This document shows, in pieces, positions 5,510-6,940 of a DNA stretch of 6,940 bases. The position numbers and the translations under genes were made by a program. Every line of letters begins with the position of its first letter. Position 1 is the stretch's first letter. The notes under the pieces were generated by a model. The model was not told the origin of the DNA. It searched no databases and was given only the letters and a program-made list of their open reading frames with translations. Origin of the DNA: an uncultured Clostridia bacterium (GTDB taxonomy: Bacteria; Bacillota_A; Clostridia; Oscillospirales; Ruminococcaceae); assembly GCA_947169455.1 (NCBI GenBank), contig CAMVPV010000066.1, positions 1 to 6,940 on the forward strand, in the 5' to 3' direction.

Positions 5510-6511
5510 ATGGCAAACAGTATTGCACTGGCTAAGAAGTACGTCGCCCTTATGGACGAAGTCTATAAGGAATCCTCAAAGACAGGCGTGCTCGAAAGCG
5601 GCGCAGAAATGGCGCGTGCGGGTGCTAACGCGAACGAGATCGTTCTCCCCAAGATAGAAATGGACGGGCTCGCGAACTACTCCCGCAATTCCGGCTATGT
5701 GAACGGTGACGAAACCTTCACATGGGAAACCCACACGTTCAACTATGAACGCGGCAGAATGTTTTCCATTGACGCAATGGACAACGAGGAAACTATCAAC
5801 CAGGCGTTCGGTGCGCTTGCAGGCGAATTCATACGCACCAAGGCAGCACCCGAGCTTGACGCTTTCCGCTTCGCGCAGTTCGCGTCCGCAGAGGGTATCG
5901 GCGACAAGCAGGCAAATCTCACAACAGGCGCAGGCGTTATCAATGCGCTCCGCGATGCGTCCAACGACATGGACGAGGCAGAAGTTCCCGACACAGAACG
6001 TTATCTGTTCATCACACCCACACTTCGCGGTATGGTGGAAGACCTCGACACTTATAAGTCGAAGTCGGTGCTTGCAAGGTTCGCGCAGATCATATCCGTT
6101 CCGCAGTCGCGTTTCTACACCGCTGTTACGCTCAACGACGGTACGACTTCGGGTCAGACCGCCGGCGGATACGTGAAACGCGCGGCAGTCTATACCAAGA
6201 CCACCGACGTTGCTATCGATGAGAGCAAGACCTACTACACCAAGAGCGGCGACGTCTATACTCCCGTTGAGAACCCTGACGTTTCCGATATCGGCACGTA
6301 CTACGAGTTGACGACCACACCGGGCACCGATATCAATTTCCTTGTGGTGCACAAGCCCGCTGTTATTCAGTTCACCAAGCACGCCGTTCCGAAGGTGATC
6401 TCTCCCGAGCTCAACCAGGACGCGGACGCATGGAAGTACGGCTACAGAATCTATGGTATCGCAAAGATACTCGAAAACAAGCGCGCGGGTGTTTATTGCT
6501 CGCATATGTAA
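5510..6511 (+). CDS. Major capsid protein, HK97 fold
   Basis: This is the main shell subunit. The 333-residue protein starts MANSIALAKKYVALMDEVYK after GAGGTGAT (5499-5506). Family-like segments are the VLESGAEMARAGANANEIVLP strand region (about 27-47), TFNYERGRMFSIDAMDNEET (about 76-95), where the E-loop/spine helix is expected, the P-domain-like VPDTERYLFITPTL, and a C-terminal DINFLVVHKPAVIQFTKH with WKYGYRIYGIA. The order after a scaffold and before a connector supports the call. Residues about 226-271 (nt 6185-6322) are an insertion rich in Tyr and Thr, with KTYYTKSGDVYTPV and GTYYEL, placed between the GGYVKRA and DINF segments that are nearly adjacent in relatives as I recall them. This is probably a surface-exposed beta module. 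No protease cleavage site can be identified. Confidence 0.88.
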   Translation: MANSIALAKKYVALMDEVYKESSKTGVLESGAEMARAGANANEIVLPKIEMDGLANYSRNSGYVNGDETFTWETHTFNYERGRMFSIDAMDNEETINQAFGALAGEFIRTKAAPELDAFRFAQFASAEGIGDKQANLTTGAGVINALRDASNDMDEAEVPDTERYLFITPTLRGMVEDLDTYKSKSVLARFAQIISVPQSRFYTAVTLNDGTTSGQTAGGYVKRAAVYTKTTDVAIDESKTYYTKSGDVYTPVENPDVSDIGTYYELTTTPGTDINFLVVHKPAVIQFTKHAVPKVISPELNQDADAWKYGYRIYGIAKILENKRAGVYCSHM

Positions 6512-6514
6512 AGC

Positions 6515-6644
6515 GGGGTGATAAATATGCCCGACGTGAATTTCTATCTTACCGTTTACGGCGGGCGGGGCGTCCCCGCTGCCGCTATTAATGGGGTGAT
6601 ATCCGGTGCCAAGTGTAAATTTTTATCTTAACGAATACGGCGGC
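6515..6644 (+). repeat. Near-duplicated ribosome-binding site and gene start
   Basis: GGGGTGAT followed by a start and 13 codons occurs twice, beginning at 6515 and 6593 with starts at 6527 and 6606. By hand count, 28 of 39 coding bases and 10 of 13 residues agree (MPDVNFYLTVYGG against MPSVNFYLNEYGG). The starts lie 79 bp apart, so the copies are in different frames. This looks like a tandem duplication of a gene's 5' end that later diverged. Confidence 0.7.
6527..6631 (+). CDS. 34-residue ORF, duplicated 5' fragment of the connector gene or small leader protein
   Basis: An ATG with GGGGTGAT (6515-6522) four nt ahead opens a 34-codon frame that ends in TAA after ...AKCKFLS. Its first 13 residues mimic the next gene's N-terminus, while the rest (RGVPAAAINGVISG) resembles nothing I know. 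It begins 15 nt after the capsid stop and overlaps the connector gene by 26 nt in another frame, so its translation could feed ribosomes to the weak GTG start of the connector. It may be a decayed duplicate without protein function. I am unsure that it yields a stable product. Confidence 0.45.
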   Translation: MPDVNFYLTVYGGRGVPAAAINGVISGAKCKFLS

Positions 6645-6940
6645 GTTACATTCCCCGACCTCGAAAAGCTGTTGAAACGTGCAGAGCACGTCGTTGATAA
6701 CTATATCCTGCACGACGTTGAACCGTGGCAGCAGCAGCAGTATGATCTTGCCGTATGCGCGCAAGCCGAGTATATCGGCAGCGTGGGCGGTGTTGATGCA
6801 TACGTCGATATCTCGAACGGCGGCACGAGCTCCCTCACGATAGGGAGCTTTTCCATATCGGGCGGCGGCGGAAGTACTTCGGTGGGCAACAGCTCCGCGG
6901 GCGGTGCTTCCGTCCCCTGCTCTGCCGCGATGGCGTACCT
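6606..6940 (+). CDS. Putative head-tail connector protein, 3' partial
   Basis: The GTG at 6606 follows GGGGTGAT (6593-6600) by 5 nt, and the frame runs open to the window's right edge (111 codons). The start MPSVNFYLNEYGG leads into a helical part (LEKLLKRAEHVVDNYILHDV, WQQQQYDLAVCAQAEYIGSV), then a Gly/Ser-rich strand region (TSSLTIGSFSISGGGGS, SVGNSSAGG) and SAAMAYL at the edge. A short protein with helices ending in an LAVCxxAEY-type segment and an A-x-AYL C-terminal part, right after the major capsid gene, matches the head-tail connector or gp6/gp15-like adaptors that sit under the portal ring. Family is assigned by position and pattern only. The C-terminus is outside the window. Confidence 0.68.
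   Translation, partial: MPSVNFYLNEYGGVTFPDLEKLLKRAEHVVDNYILHDVEPWQQQQYDLAVCAQAEYIGSVGGVDAYVDISNGGTSSLTIGSFSISGGGGSTSVGNSSAGGASVPCSAAMAY

Noticed and set aside
5576..6505. A 309-codon open frame on the minus strand
   Set aside because: It lies wholly antisense to the major capsid gene. The translation has no recognisable fold or family, and the open frame is explained by the codon bias of the GC-rich capsid gene.
6527..6640. Programmed frameshift joining the 34-codon ORF to the connector gene
   Set aside because: The connector is in the +1 frame, no proper slippery heptamer is present, and the connector has its own ribosome-binding site and start.

Overview
The window is part of the head-morphogenesis module of a tailed phage, most likely a prophage in a Gram-positive gut Clostridia-type host (Oscillospiraceae/Ruminococcus-like; this host call is an inference). 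It rests on strong Shine-Dalgarno sites resembling AAGGAGG and AGGTGAT, frequent GTG/TTG starts, and structural proteins resembling those of Listeria phage A118 and its relatives. The conserved order on the + strand is portal (5' end outside the window), minor capsid protein, putative phage metallopeptidase, scaffold, major capsid protein, and head-tail connector (3' end outside the window).

Two accessory units interrupt this order. The first (1356-1999, - strand) is a hicA-hicB toxin-antitoxin pair lying antisense between the portal and minor capsid genes. It has its own near-consensus promoter, with a 12-bp palindrome in the spacer that is a probable HicB operator. The hicB 3' end overlaps the portal 3' end by 11 bp.

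The second (about 3290-4500, + strand) is an AT-rich cassette. It supplies a roughly 160-residue C-terminal extension of the minor capsid protein, carrying an HEVVGH zincin-like motif. Immediately downstream are a tightly coupled 82-residue orphan gene, a DUF2513 gene and a hairpin/T-tract terminator. I read this as a polymorphic toxin/immunity cassette grafted onto a virion protein: the conserved minor capsid part would place the toxin in the particle, and the small downstream gene would protect the producing cell. This is the most interesting part of the window.

After the terminator the head module resumes with a small HExxH metallopeptidase, a DUF4355-like scaffold, and an HK97-fold major capsid protein with a tyrosine-rich insertion of about 45 residues near its C-terminal third. 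Next comes a 34-codon ORF whose ribosome-binding site and first 13 codons are nearly duplicated at the start of the following connector gene. No tRNA, rRNA, CRISPR, integrase or insertion sequence is visible, and every stretch longer than 300 bases contains a gene.
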